Of a stretch of DNA of 64,000 bases, positions 18,072-27,274 are shown piece by piece. The stretch is from Cognatundibacterium rugosum. Its GTDB lineage: Bacteria; Pseudomonadota; Gammaproteobacteria; Burkholderiales; Burkholderiaceae_D. The notes beneath the pieces are model-generated. The model was not told the DNA's origin. It saw only the letters and a list, made by a program, of their open reading frames with translations, and ran no database searches. The translations under genes were made by a program, and so were the position numbers. Position 1 is the first letter of the stretch. Every line of letters starts with the position of its first letter. The stretch covers positions 62,001 through 126,000 of the forward strand of contig NZ_JACOGG010000012.1 in assembly GCF_014284365.1 (NCBI RefSeq). Direction: 5' to 3'.

Positions 18072-19217
18072 ATGTCGTTCAAAACTAAAATGATTCCACT
18101 GGCTGGCGCAATCGCTTTCGCTTTCGCTGGTTCTGCGGCAGCTCAGGAAATGGTAGTAAAAATCGGTCACGTAGGTCCCGTGTCCGGTGCAATCGCCCAC
18201 TTGGGTAAAGACAATGAAAACGGCGCCAAAATGGCGATCGAAGAGTTGAACGCAAAAGGCGTGACTATCGGCGGCAAAAAAGTAAAATTCGAATTGCTGG
18301 CTGAAGATGATGCAGGCGATCCTAAACAAGGTACAACGGTTGCGCAAAAACTGGTTGACGCGAAAGTCAACGGCGTGATCGGCCATCTGAATTCCGGTAC
18401 AACTATTCCTGCTTCTAAAATCTATAACGATGCAGGCATTCCTCAGATCTCCCCTTCCGCAACAGCTGTTCCTTACACCAACCAGGGTTTCAAAGGCGCG
18501 TTCCGCGTAGTAGCGAATGACGGTCAGCTGGGTGGCACTTTAGGCCGTTACGCAGTACAGATTTCCAAAGCGAAGAAAATCGCTGTGATCGACGACAAAA
18601 CTGCGTATGGTGAAGGCGTCGCTAAAGAATTTATGAAAGGCGCAAAAGGTAAAGGCGCAGAAATCGTGGTGCAGGAACATACAACTGACAAGTCCAATGA
18701 CTTTGCAGCGATCCTGACCACCATCAAAGCAAAACAGCCTGACCTGATTTTCTTCGGTGGTATGGATGCGGTTGCCGGTCCTATGCTGCGTCAGATGAAA
18801 GCACTGGGCGTGAATGCGAAATTCATGGGCGGTGACGGTATCTGTACCGCAGATCTGGTCAAACTGGCTGGCGATGGTATCGGTGAAGGCCAGGTCGTTT
18901 GCGCGGAAGCCGGCGGTGTTCTGGACGCACAGAAAAAAATCAATGAAGACTGGAAAGCCGCATACAAGAAAAAATTTGGCGTAGAAGTTCAGATCTATGC
19001 ACCGTATGTGTACGACGCAGTCATGACCATGGTAGAAGCAATGAAGCAGGCTAACTCTGCTGAACCTGCAAAATACCTGCCTGCGCTGAAAAAGATCAAA
19101 TTCAAAGGTGTAACTGGCGATATCTCCTTTGACGACAAAGGCGACATCAAAGATGGTACACTGACTTTGTACACCTACAAAGGCGGCAAACGTGATCTGC
19201 TGACTGTGACTAAATAA
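18072..19217 (+). CDS. livJ: Branched-chain amino acid ABC transporter substrate-binding protein
   Basis: A 381-residue periplasmic binding protein. It has a signal peptide (residues 1-24, ending AGSAAAQ) and a two-lobe type I periplasmic-binding fold, recognisable by VKIGHVGPVSGAIAHLGKDNENGAKMAIEELN and DDKTAYGEGVAKEF. It should bind leucine, isoleucine, valine or related amino acids. No permease or ATPase genes adjoin it and a strong terminator follows, so it is transcribed alone, as is common for highly expressed binding proteins. I prefer ATG 18072 because AGGAG at 18060-18064 is seven bases away; ATG 18066 would be too close. Confidence 0.92.
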   Translation: MSFKTKMIPLAGAIAFAFAGSAAAQEMVVKIGHVGPVSGAIAHLGKDNENGAKMAIEELNAKGVTIGGKKVKFELLAEDDAGDPKQGTTVAQKLVDAKVNGVIGHLNSGTTIPASKIYNDAGIPQISPSATAVPYTNQGFKGAFRVVANDGQLGGTLGRYAVQISKAKKIAVIDDKTAYGEGVAKEFMKGAKGKGAEIVVQEHTTDKSNDFAAILTTIKAKQPDLIFFGGMDAVAGPMLRQMKALGVNAKFMGGDGICTADLVKLAGDGIGEGQVVCAEAGGVLDAQKKINEDWKAAYKKKFGVEVQIYAPYVYDAVMTMVEAMKQANSAEPAKYLPALKKIKFKGVTGDISFDDKGDIKDGTLTLYTYKGGKRDLLTVTK

Positions 19218-19235
19218 TCAGATACACACGTCAAT

Positions 19236-19272
19236 AAAAACCCCGGCAGTGTTCGCACTGCCGGGGTTTTTA
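19236..19272. terminator. Strong bidirectional Rho-independent terminator
   Basis: A perfect 15-base stem (AAAAACCCCGGCAGT with ACTGCCGGGGTTTTT) closes a six-base loop. It carries T runs on both strands and lies between convergent livJ and the cytochrome c gene. Confidence 0.92.
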
Positions 19273-19309
19273 TTTGAATCTCAGCAGCCGGAACTGGCCG
19301 CTACAGGCA

Positions 19310-19618
19310 TTATTTCAATGCCAGGATCCATTTCACCAGCGTTTTCGCTTCGGCTTCATTGACTTGCGCATTCGCTGGCATAGGAATCGCGCCCCAGGTA
19401 CCAGAACCACCCTTTAATACTTTTTGTACGAGCTTCGCTTCTGCCGTTTTATCACCCGCATATTTTTTTGCGACTTCTTTGTAAGCAGGGCCAACGACTT
19501 TCGCGTCTACGTTATGGCATGCCATACAGTTCTTTGCTTTTGCCAGATCGGCATTCGCCATCGCGGAACCAGATGCAAAAACAGCCATCAGTGCTGCTGC
19601 GTATACAGTTTTTTTCAT
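19310..19618 (-). CDS. Class I c-type cytochrome
   Basis: A 102-residue periplasmic monohaem cytochrome with a signal peptide (residues 1-21, ending SAMA). The haem motif is CMACH at about residues 31-35. The axial methionine is in GAIPMPAN, and the C-terminal helix is EAKTLVKWILALK. The size and pattern resemble cytochromes c551/c552 that shuttle electrons to terminal oxidases or peroxidases. It is monocistronic and shares the terminator at 19236-19272 with livJ. A purine-rich ribosome site (GGAGAG) precedes the ATG. Confidence 0.9.
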   Translation of the reverse strand: MKKTVYAAALMAVFASGSAMANADLAKAKNCMACHNVDAKVVGPAYKEVAKKYAGDKTAEAKLVQKVLKGGSGTWGAIPMPANAQVNEAEAKTLVKWILALK

Positions 19619-19773
19619 TGCTCTCTCCAGGTTAAAAATGCGTGTTCATTTTAGCGGTATTTTCTTCAGTTAGAACAGAACTTGATAAAGTGTTGACCTG
19701 TTACAAATACCGCTTTACTCTTCATACATTATATTGACGGGTTTGCACTGCACTGACTAAAGGACAAGCGTTT

Positions 19774-20007
19774 ATGCTGCTCATTATCCCCCTGGTTTTG
19801 TTACTAGTTTTAAAGTTAGCGGAAGTCTCGTTTTTTGCCAGCATGTCCTGGTGGTGGATCGTCGGACTCGCGGTGTTTGCATTTCTTTGGTTTGAATTTT
19901 TTGAACGTGTATTTGGACTGGATAAACGCCAGGACAGCGCGCATTATGAAAAAATAAAACAAGAACGCATCAAACGCACTTTCGATAAAAAGACGGGCCG
20001 CCAATAA
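19774..20007 (+). CDS. Small Trp-rich membrane protein (TIGR04438-type)
   Basis: A 77-residue protein with two hydrophobic segments (about 2-20 and 25-45) separated by SMSWWWIVG. A charged C-terminal half with FEFFERVFGLDKR and many Lys/Arg residues follows. I recognise this as the TIGR04438 family of betaproteobacterial Trp-rich proteins; its function is unknown. Topology suggests a small inner-membrane protein with a cytosolic basic tail. It is monocistronic, with its own terminator at 20018-20046. Confidence 0.82.
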   Translation: MLLIIPLVLLLVLKLAEVSFFASMSWWWIVGLAVFAFLWFEFFERVFGLDKRQDSAHYEKIKQERIKRTFDKKTGRQ

Positions 20008-20017
20008 GCCTGCCATC

Positions 20018-20046
20018 AAAAGCCGATGCAATCCATCGGCTTTTTT
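20018..20046 (+). terminator. Rho-independent terminator of the Trp-rich protein gene
   Basis: The arms GCCGATG (20022-20028) and CATCGGC (20034-20040) enclose CAATC and are followed by TTTTTT. The T run ends nine bases before the LysR start codon, so the LysR gene must be transcribed from inside or downstream of this element, or by read-through. Confidence 0.85.
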
Positions 20047-20054
20047 AAGTGCTC

Positions 20055-20960
20055 ATGACCTCTCCAGACCACAAATTCCCCGAACTGCGACAACTACGCT
20101 ATTTTCTGGCCGTCGCTGAAGAACTGCACTTTGGCCGTGCCGCGCAGCGCCTGCACATGACCCAGCCACCGCTGTCACAGGCCATACAGGCACTCGAGCA
20201 AACGCTGGGAGCCACCTTGTTTATCCGCAGCACACGCCAGATCAGCCTGACGGCGGCTGGAAATGCGCTGATTCCGGAAGCGCAGAAGCTACTGCAGCAG
20301 GCGCAGCATCTGCCTGAACTGATGCAAGGCTATGCCACCGGCACTCTAGGCAAGCTGACTCTGGCCTTCGTATCGATTGCCGACTACAGTGTGCTGCCCC
20401 CTCTGCTCAGGCAATACCGGACGCAATCGCCCGGAATACGGATAGCGTTGTGTGAAGCAACGACGGATATCCAGCTGCAGGCGCTGGAAGCGGGTGAAAT
20501 TGATGCGGGATTTTTGATTCCGCCGCTGCCTGAACATCTGCAAACGGATCTACATTACCGAAAAATTCTCAATGAGGCGCTGATCCTCGCCGCACCCGAG
20601 CAGTTGCTGCCACCAGGGCCGGTGCAACTGGCACAATGTGCGGGTCAGGAAATCATCCTGTTCCCGCGTCGTATCGCACCGGCTTTACATGACGCGATAC
20701 TCAGCTGTTTTGCACAGGCTGGCCTCACGCCGGTGATAGGACAAGAGGCGATACAGATGCAAACCATCGTCGGGCTGGTTTCTGCTGGCATGGGAATCGC
20801 ACTTGTGCCACAATCCGTCGCGAACTTAAAGCGGCCCGGTGTGGTCTACCATACCTTGCTGGACGACGTGCCACAAGTGGAAATCGGTATCGCCTGGCGT
20901 AAAGATAATCACTCAGCCGCGCTGGCCGCTTTTTTGCAGTTATCCCTGAGCTTTGCCTGA
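20055..20960 (+). CDS. LysR-family transcriptional regulator
   Basis: A 301-residue regulator with an N-terminal helix-turn-helix (about 8-66: LRQLRYFLAVAEELHFGRAAQRLHMTQ, PPLSQAIQALE, TRQISLTAAG) and a type 2 periplasmic-binding-like effector domain (about 95-300). The N-terminus resembles the aromatic-acid-responsive HcaR/BenM/CatR branch, but the effector cannot be deduced. No divergently transcribed target gene is adjacent. I choose ATG 20055 over the GTG two codons upstream. No good Shine-Dalgarno is visible and a terminator abuts the start, so expression may be low or use a very short leader. Confidence 0.88.
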   Translation: MTSPDHKFPELRQLRYFLAVAEELHFGRAAQRLHMTQPPLSQAIQALEQTLGATLFIRSTRQISLTAAGNALIPEAQKLLQQAQHLPELMQGYATGTLGKLTLAFVSIADYSVLPPLLRQYRTQSPGIRIALCEATTDIQLQALEAGEIDAGFLIPPLPEHLQTDLHYRKILNEALILAAPEQLLPPGPVQLAQCAGQEIILFPRRIAPALHDAILSCFAQAGLTPVIGQEAIQMQTIVGLVSAGMGIALVPQSVANLKRPGVVYHTLLDDVPQVEIGIAWRKDNHSAALAAFLQLSLSFA

Positions 20961-21030
20961 CACGGCTGAGGCCTGTTTGCGTCATTACGGGTGTTAACCC
21001 TTATCTTCACACTAAAACTGATTAGTCATT

Positions 21031-21840
21031 ATGTTGATTCATCCAAATCCTGATCCGGTTGCATTTGCACTGGGCCCACTGAAAATTCACTGGTATGGCC
21101 TGATGTATCTGGTCGCCTTCACTCAATTTGTCCTGCTGGGTCGATATCGCCTGCGGCTGCCGCACGTCGCGGCTAAAGGCTGGACCCGCGAGCATATCGA
21201 TGACATGCTGTTTTACGGCGTACTCGGCGTCGTGCTTGGCGGCAGGCTGGGTGAAGTGCTGTTTTACGGCCTGCCGTATTATCTGGAACATCCGCTGGAA
21301 ATTCTGATGGTCTGGAAAGGGGGGATGTCTTTCCACGGTGGTTTTCTGGGCGTACTGATTGCGATGGCCCTCTGGGCGCGCCGCGCCAATATGCATCTGG
21401 CCGATGTGTATGATTTCATCGCACCGCTGGTACCGCTGGGTTACGCGGCTGGCCGTATCGGGAACTTCATCAATCACGAATTACCTGGTCGTCTGGCCAG
21501 CCCCGATCTGCCATGGGCCATGATCTGGCCAGGACAGGCATTGCCGGTGCATCCTTCACCGATTTACCAGGCGCTGGTCGACGGCGTGCTGGTGTTCTTC
21601 ATCCTGTGGTGGTTCGCCAGTAAAGCAAGGCCACGTCTGGCAGTTGGCTCGCTATATGTCATTCTGTATGGCTGCACACGCTTCCTGACTGAATACTTCC
21701 GTACCCCGGACTACGAGGTCAATGTGCTGGGGCTCACCATTTCAGCCGGACAAATGCTGTCCTTCCCTATGATCATCGTCGGTGGTGTCTTAATGCTGCT
21801 GGCCTATCGTAACACAAGGCCCATCAGCAAATCAGCCTAA
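21031..21840 (+). CDS. lgt: Prolipoprotein diacylglyceryl transferase
   Basis: A 269-residue inner-membrane enzyme that transfers diacylglycerol from phosphatidylglycerol to the lipobox cysteine of prolipoproteins. The signature GRIGNFINHELPGR is present, as are the N-terminal HWYGLMYLVAF, the GGRLGEVLFY arginine motif and GGMSFHGGFLG. Seven hydrophobic segments are visible. It is an essential envelope gene in Gram-negative bacteria. It ends at a strong terminator. Confidence 0.96.
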   Translation: MLIHPNPDPVAFALGPLKIHWYGLMYLVAFTQFVLLGRYRLRLPHVAAKGWTREHIDDMLFYGVLGVVLGGRLGEVLFYGLPYYLEHPLEILMVWKGGMSFHGGFLGVLIAMALWARRANMHLADVYDFIAPLVPLGYAAGRIGNFINHELPGRLASPDLPWAMIWPGQALPVHPSPIYQALVDGVLVFFILWWFASKARPRLAVGSLYVILYGCTRFLTEYFRTPDYEVNVLGLTISAGQMLSFPMIIVGGVLMLLAYRNTRPISKSA

Positions 21841-21852
21841 GCAGAACCTGAT

Positions 21853-21889
21853 AAAAAAGCCCGGATTTACATACTTCCGGGCTTTTTTT
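21853..21889. terminator. Rho-independent terminator between lgt and the M64 peptidase gene
   Basis: The stem AAAAAGCCCGGA pairs with TCCGGGCTTTTT and is followed by T residues on the plus strand; the complementary A/T tracts allow it to serve both convergent genes. Confidence 0.87.
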
Positions 21890-21917
21890 GTGCATGCTGA
21901 TCATCTCTTAAGGCGAC

Positions 21918-23339
21918 TCAGGGTTTGGCCGGTACGTAAAGGTCTATCATAGCCGCCACCGCATCGCGACAAACTGCACAGAACTTCTCGCTGCGATCAA
22001 ACATAATGCATTGCATTTCAGGACGGTAGTAACCGGTCGATTCATAGTTCGCACCTTCAAATGCGCCTATCGTATGGCGGTGTGGTGCGCTATTGAGTAA
22101 CTGAGTCGATCTGGCCAGGTCGGTTTTAAACAAGACATTCATTTCAGCTTCAGGCCGGTCGGCAGCGCGCAATTCAGCACGTTTTTTCTGATAAGCGCGC
22201 GAAGCCTCGTCATACACCTGCTTAGGCCACGGCGTTGGCAGCGGTGTGGATGCTTTCAGATACTGCTTCCACTTGAGTTGCGCCGGGTCTTTCATCGCAG
22301 TCACGTTCGGCTCCCAGGGTTCATTGCGCTGACCGGTACTCTGATAAGCGACTGGCGAGGTATAGTATTCATCGGCCAGACCCGCGAAATGATGGCCAAA
22401 TTCATGCACAAACAGGTAATTCGACCAGTCACTGCTGGCCGCTGCAGTACTGAACTGACCAAAAATCCCACCACCGCCATAGGTCTGGTTATTGACCAGA
22501 ATTTCGATAAATTCATACGGCGCATTTTGGGCGATGCTGCGCAAAGCCTGATTATCCAGCGTCAGAATATAACGTTCGCTACCAAACACATCATAACGCG
22601 CCCCCAAAGCCGAAGCGTGATACACGCCAGTTGATGGACGCGATACGCCACTTTCGGCGGTAGGTACAGCAATCGCCCAGATATTGAAATCGTTTTCATG
22701 CTCTTTAAATGGCGTGACGGTGAACAAATGCTTGGCCAGACGGCGTGCATCCGCTTCAAATTTTGCCATTTCCTGCTGGGTGTAACCATCACCCATAATC
22801 AGTAAATCCACCTTATCCGCCGACGCACCGCTGACATGGACAGGTATCGGTTTTAAGCCGCTGTCTGCTTGCTTTTTAATCACATCCTGGGCATCCGTAT
22901 CAACATTCACGCTCCATACCGGCACGAAGTGATTGCTGTCATCGCGTTTGAGTACACTGACGGTGACTGGTTTTTCAGGTTTAGGGAAGCGCAGGGATTC
23001 CTGAAAACTGCGTTTGAGTTTCGCCGCTTCATCGGTACTCTGCCATTCACCAAAAATGGTGGAGAAACCGCGTGAGTACAGCAATTCACCGCTGACGGCA
23101 TCGCGTACCTCGAATTTATTGACACCGCGATTGGTCTGATCGATGCGCTTATCCAGATTGCCCGGCCATGGCAAAGGCTCGATGAGGACACGCTCTATCG
23201 CATACTGTTCCGACTTGGCGTCTCCACTATGCTGATAATCGACCCGCACCGTCGCCGGTGCAGATGCTGCCCACGCACTACTGATGGCAGCGGTGCTCAG
23301 GCAAGCTGCCAGGCGCATTAATTGGAAAAATTTTTTCAT
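21918..23339 (-). CDS. Secreted M64-family (IgA peptidase-like) metallopeptidase
   Basis: A 473-residue protein with a signal peptide (residues 1-24, ending SSAWA). An N-terminal M64 domain (about 35-160) precedes a catalytic domain containing VHEFGHHFAGLADEYYT, which is HExxHxxGxxD with three zinc ligands and the catalytic glutamate. Four cysteines near the C-terminus (MQCIMF, FCAVCRD) could form disulfides. M64 enzymes include IgA-cleaving proteases of gut bacteria, but most environmental members have unknown substrates. It is divergent from a secreted M13 peptidase, suggesting a shared role in extracytoplasmic protein turnover. Confidence 0.85.
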   Translation of the reverse strand: MKKFFQLMRLAACLSTAAISSAWAASAPATVRVDYQHSGDAKSEQYAIERVLIEPLPWPGNLDKRIDQTNRGVNKFEVRDAVSGELLYSRGFSTIFGEWQSTDEAAKLKRSFQESLRFPKPEKPVTVSVLKRDDSNHFVPVWSVNVDTDAQDVIKKQADSGLKPIPVHVSGASADKVDLLIMGDGYTQQEMAKFEADARRLAKHLFTVTPFKEHENDFNIWAIAVPTAESGVSRPSTGVYHASALGARYDVFGSERYILTLDNQALRSIAQNAPYEFIEILVNNQTYGGGGIFGQFSTAAASSDWSNYLFVHEFGHHFAGLADEYYTSPVAYQSTGQRNEPWEPNVTAMKDPAQLKWKQYLKASTPLPTPWPKQVYDEASRAYQKKRAELRAADRPEAEMNVLFKTDLARSTQLLNSAPHRHTIGAFEGANYESTGYYRPEMQCIMFDRSEKFCAVCRDAVAAMIDLYVPAKP

Positions 23340-23679
23340 AAATACTCACAAAAAAAAGAGGAATCCTTTGCTGCATACTTATCGATTTTGGCAACAATTT
23401 CATTCGTAGCAGAGGCAAACTTCGCTAAACAAAAATGATATAGCAGGATTTCGGAACATTGCATTGTAGCGCCATGCCTTACCGTAGATGTACACAGAAT
23501 CAGACATACGCAAAAAAATTTTCAATTTCTGTATTTAGTGCTGAACTTTTCATCGTTACACTGATTCCAAGCAGCCTGTTCTTTTGTTTTCTGTTGTCAG
23601 TGCCAATCGCTGCGCCACACAATGAACCACATAAGGCGCGGCTAGCTGAACAGCCACTCATTTTTTTAAGGATATTCTT
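23340..23679. other. Divergent promoter region between M64 and M13 peptidase genes
   Basis: No gene is seen in these 340 bases. The region is AT-rich near the M64 start, consistent with promoters for both genes, but no pair of hexamers is clearly better than background. Confidence 0.45.
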
Positions 23680-25746
23680 ATGCGTCTTACCTTGCTGAGT
23701 CTTGCACTCGCTTCTGCATTTCACGCACTGCCTGCCAGCGCCGCTCCGGCGAATAATGCACCGGCTGCTGCAACGAAACAGGCTGCACCGCAATCCGGCA
23801 TCGATCTGCAATGGATAGACAGCAGCGTCCGGCCTCAGGATGATTTTTTCAAATTCATGTCGGGTAAATGGCTGGCCACGGCAGATATTCCGGCTGACCG
23901 TGCACGCTTCGGCTCTTTCGATCAGTTGCGCGATCTGTCTGAGCAAAGCTCGCATGCGATTATCACTGCGCTGGCTGCGGACAAACATCTGAAAGCCGGC
24001 AGCAATGAACAAAAAATCGCCGATCTGTATAACAGCTTCATGAATGAAGCACGTGCCGACAAACTGGATATACAACCACTCAAATCGATCTTCAGCCAGA
24101 TCGATAAAGTCAGCCGTAAAGAAGATTTACCAGCGCTGATCGCACAACTGGCACACCTGGGCGTGTCTTTGCCTGTGCAGTCCGGTGTGGCGCAGGATGC
24201 GCGAGAATCCGCCAAATACGCGGTGTACATCAGCCAGGGTGGTCTGGGCTTACCGGATCGTGATTACTACCTGAAGGACGACGACGCCAAGCTCAAGGGC
24301 TTCCGTGATGCGTATCTGAAGCACATAGAAAAGATGCTCTCTATGAGCGGCGAAAAAGACGCTGCCCAGTCAGCGGCATCGATACTCGCGCTGGAAACCG
24401 CGATCGCAAAAATTCAATGGACTAAGGTGGAAAACCGCAATCCGGTCAAAACCTATAACAAAGTCGAAGTCAGCAAACTGACTGAGCTGATGCCAGGCTT
24501 TAACTGGACACGCTATTTTGAAGGTACAGGTGTAGGCAACAAAGTCGATTACGTGATCGTACGCCATCCGAGTTTCTTTACTGCGCTGTCTAAAGTACAG
24601 GAAGACACAGCGCTGGACACGTGGAAGACGTATTACAAATGGAAGGTGCTGAGCAGCTACGCGCACCTGCTGTCTAAGCGCTTTGTCGATGAAGATTTCG
24701 CGTTTTCCAGCGTGACGCTGCGCGGCATTCCTGAAAATCAGCCGCGCTGGAAACGTGGCGTTGCGCGCGTGGAAGAAAGTCTGTCTGAAGCCCTGGGCAA
24801 AATCTATGTGGAAAAACACTTCCCGCCTGAGAACAAGGCGCGCATGGAAAAACTGGTCGCCAATCTGATCGAGGCTTACCGTCAAAGCATAGAAACTCTG
24901 GAATGGATGAGCCCTGAAACCAAGAAAGAAGCGCTCACCAAACTGTCTAAGTTCACCCCTAAGATAGGTTACCCGGATGTCTGGCGTGATTACAGCAAGC
25001 TGAACATCAAAAAAGATGATCTGGTGGGGAATGTGATACGTGGTCGTGAACATGGCTATCAGCGTCAGCTCGCGAAACTGGGGCAGCCGGTAGACCGTAA
25101 AGAATGGGGCATGAGCCCGCAAACCGTGAATGCGTATTACAACTCGCGTCAGAATGAAATCGTGTTCCCGGCTGCTATCCTGCAACCGCCTTTCTTCAAT
25201 CCGGCAGCGGATGATGCGGTCAATTACGGTGGTATCGGCGCGGTAATCGGCCATGAAATCAGCCATGGTTTCGATGACTCCGGTAGCCAGTCTGACGGTG
25301 ACGGCAATCTGCGCGACTGGTGGAGCAAAGAGGATAAAGCTAACTTCGGCAAACTGACTACAGCCATGATCGCGCAATACAATGCCTACAGCCCGCTGCC
25401 TGGTTACAACGTGAATGGTGCGCTGACGCTGGGTGAAAACATTGCCGATAATTCCGGCCTGTCCATCGCCTATAAAGCCTATCTGATTTCGCTGGGCGGC
25501 AAACCTGCGCCAGTGATTGATGGCTATAGCGGCGAACAACGCCTGTTCATGGGCTGGGCACAAGTCTGGCGCGGTAAAGCACGTGATGCAGAGGCGATCC
25601 GCCTGCTCAATACCGATCCGCATTCACCGGCTTCGGTTCGTGGCAATGCACCGCTGACCAACATCCCCGGCTTCTATTCCGCGTTCGGTGTGAAAGAAGG
25701 CGATAAGATGTACGTCGCACCGGAAAAACGCATCACCATCTGGTAA
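23680..25746 (+). CDS. M13-family (neprilysin/PepO-like) metallopeptidase
   Basis: A 688-residue endopeptidase with a signal peptide (residues 1-21, ending PASAA). The zinc motif is GHEISHGFDD (HExxH), the third ligand is in GENIADNSGLSIAYKAY (ExxxD), and substrate-binding NAYYNSRQNEIVFPA lies before the zinc motif. The C-terminal segment with RGNAPLTNIPGFYSAFG is diagnostic. Such enzymes degrade peptides up to about 40 residues in the periplasm or outside. AAGGA precedes the ATG. It ends at a strong terminator. Confidence 0.93.
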   Translation: MRLTLLSLALASAFHALPASAAPANNAPAAATKQAAPQSGIDLQWIDSSVRPQDDFFKFMSGKWLATADIPADRARFGSFDQLRDLSEQSSHAIITALAADKHLKAGSNEQKIADLYNSFMNEARADKLDIQPLKSIFSQIDKVSRKEDLPALIAQLAHLGVSLPVQSGVAQDARESAKYAVYISQGGLGLPDRDYYLKDDDAKLKGFRDAYLKHIEKMLSMSGEKDAAQSAASILALETAIAKIQWTKVENRNPVKTYNKVEVSKLTELMPGFNWTRYFEGTGVGNKVDYVIVRHPSFFTALSKVQEDTALDTWKTYYKWKVLSSYAHLLSKRFVDEDFAFSSVTLRGIPENQPRWKRGVARVEESLSEALGKIYVEKHFPPENKARMEKLVANLIEAYRQSIETLEWMSPETKKEALTKLSKFTPKIGYPDVWRDYSKLNIKKDDLVGNVIRGREHGYQRQLAKLGQPVDRKEWGMSPQTVNAYYNSRQNEIVFPAAILQPPFFNPAADDAVNYGGIGAVIGHEISHGFDDSGSQSDGDGNLRDWWSKEDKANFGKLTTAMIAQYNAYSPLPGYNVNGALTLGENIADNSGLSIAYKAYLISLGGKPAPVIDGYSGEQRLFMGWAQVWRGKARDAEAIRLLNTDPHSPASVRGNAPLTNIPGFYSAFGVKEGDKMYVAPEKRITIW

Positions 25747-25790
25747 TCAGCATGTGCTGCTGAATGCAGTAGCATTGAGTAAAACAGACC

Positions 25791-25828
25791 AAACAGCCAC
25801 TTCAAAAAATGAAGTGGCTGTTTTTTTA
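25791..25828 (+). terminator. Rho-independent terminator of the M13 peptidase gene
   Basis: The arms AAACAGCCACTTCA and TGAAGTGGCTGTTT form a 14-base stem followed by a T run. Confidence 0.9.
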
Positions 25829-26585
25829 CTTGACGAGCTGCAAGCTCAGCATATACAGTCAGGCTTATGAACTCTCACACCCATCATGTCGCCACACGCA
25901 ATCAGTGCACCGCAGCCCAGACTGCCGGGCGCCAGGCCGCATCGATGCTAACACCAGTACTACCGCTAAGGCTAACAGCTCTATCCTCGCTACATCTGCA
26001 ACAGCCAGGCTGATTCCTAATCAGCAGCACGCAATACACACAATACTTAGTACAACGATGTCCCTGGTAAAACAGGACATCAGGCTCCACCCAAACACCA
26101 AACTGATCATTTCATGATGCGTAGCGTAAGCATACTTTGCACCTTGAGCACATCTGAGCAAGTCCGCCTCTGCAAGCAGCAGGCAAACTCCGTTGTTGCT
26201 GCGCGCCGCAATGGATTTATCACGCTACGACTAAGACTCGCTTGACTGGCCGCGCGTCCACCGGTGGCAGCCAGTAAGCATACAGGCCGCCGCTGGATGT
26301 CACAACTAAGGTGCATCCTTACACTAACCCGCTGATCACGCATCGTCGCGCTGTATCGCAGCGCACGCCTCCCGATTGAGGCCTTTATCATGGCCGACAA
26401 GCTGCTGTGCCGGTTGCAATCACCATTTGCTTCCGGCGCAGTTTGTGGCAAACACAGCTTCCCGAAAAAACGCTATATCTGTAACGCAAGTAGCCCACCA
26501 TTCATGGCATGATGTGTCAATTGCAGTTCCCGTTTCAGCACCCAACACCCATCCATACCAACGCAATCAGGAGTCCTTCAACACC
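25829..26585. other. 757-base region without a recognisable gene
   Basis: Open frames of up to 114 codons exist on both strands, but their translations are rich in Arg, Cys and Ser, have no hydrophobic core pattern, and match no family I know. The region is not obviously repetitive. It could hold a decayed gene, a small RNA, or the regulatory region of the following PaiB-like gene. No clear promoter or terminator stands out, apart from AGGAG at 26569-26573 before the PaiB start. Confidence 0.5.
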
Positions 26586-27224
26586 ATGTACATGCCAGCC
26601 GCCTTCAACGAAAACCGGCCTGAAGTATTACACGGATTAATACGCGCTTATCCGCTGGGCAGCCTGGTCAGCCACAGCAATCAGGGTTTAACTGCAGATC
26701 ATATTCCTATGCTGATGCTGCCGGCGAATGCCACCCATCCGCAAGGCAGGCTGATCGCGCACGTGGCGCGTGCCAATCCGGTCTGGCAGCAGCAGGGCGA
26801 AGTCATGGTGATATTTCAGGGGCCGCATGCGTATATCACGCCAGCCTGGTATGAAGAAAAGCAGCAAAGCGGTGCGGTGGTGCCAACTTATAACTATGCC
26901 GTAGTACATGTGCATGGCAAGCTGCAAACCGTCGATGACAAGACTGACTTCCTGCACATACTGGAGCAACTGACCGATCACTTTGAAGCGCAACGCAGTC
27001 GTCCCTGGCGCGTTAGTGATGCACCAGCTGACTACATACAAACGCTGATGGAAATGATCGTCGGTATAGAAATTCCAGTAGAACGTATTACCGGAAAATG
27101 GAAAACCAGCCAGAATAAGTCGGTACAAAACCGTAGCAATATCGCTGCGGGTTTGCGTGAACAAAACGACAGCGCGGCGCAGGCACTGGCGCATATCACG
27201 GAACAACAATTATTTGGTGCATAA
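26586..27224 (+). CDS. FMN-binding negative transcriptional regulator (PaiB-like)
   Basis: A 212-residue protein of the PaiB/FMN-binding split-barrel family. Typical motifs are the N-terminal MYMPAAFNENRPE, PLGSLVS, the central FQGPHAYITPAWYEEK and VPTYNYAVVHVHG, and ITGKWKTSQNKS followed by GL. PaiB was described in Bacillus as a regulator of sporulation and protease genes; in proteobacteria the role is unclear and the protein may be an enzyme. I start at the ATG at 26586, 12 bases after AGGAG. It converges on the pyrimidine-degradation amidase gene. Confidence 0.85.
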   Translation: MYMPAAFNENRPEVLHGLIRAYPLGSLVSHSNQGLTADHIPMLMLPANATHPQGRLIAHVARANPVWQQQGEVMVIFQGPHAYITPAWYEEKQQSGAVVPTYNYAVVHVHGKLQTVDDKTDFLHILEQLTDHFEAQRSRPWRVSDAPADYIQTLMEMIVGIEIPVERITGKWKTSQNKSVQNRSNIAAGLREQNDSAAQALAHITEQQLFGA

Positions 27225-27255
27225 AAAAATCCGCCAGTCCTACAATTGGCGGATT
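27224..27255 (-). terminator. Rho-independent terminator at the end of the pyrimidine catabolic genes
   Basis: The arms AATCCGCCA (27228-27236) and TGGCGGATT (27247-27255) are followed on the minus strand by seven T residues. It lies 20 bases beyond the amidase stop. Confidence 0.82.
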
Positions 27256-27274
27256 CTGCATACACGGTCGCAAT

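Noticed and set aside
26107-26451. 114-codon minus-strand frame
   Set aside because: The translation is Arg/Cys/Ser-rich with no domain pattern, typical of a chance frame.
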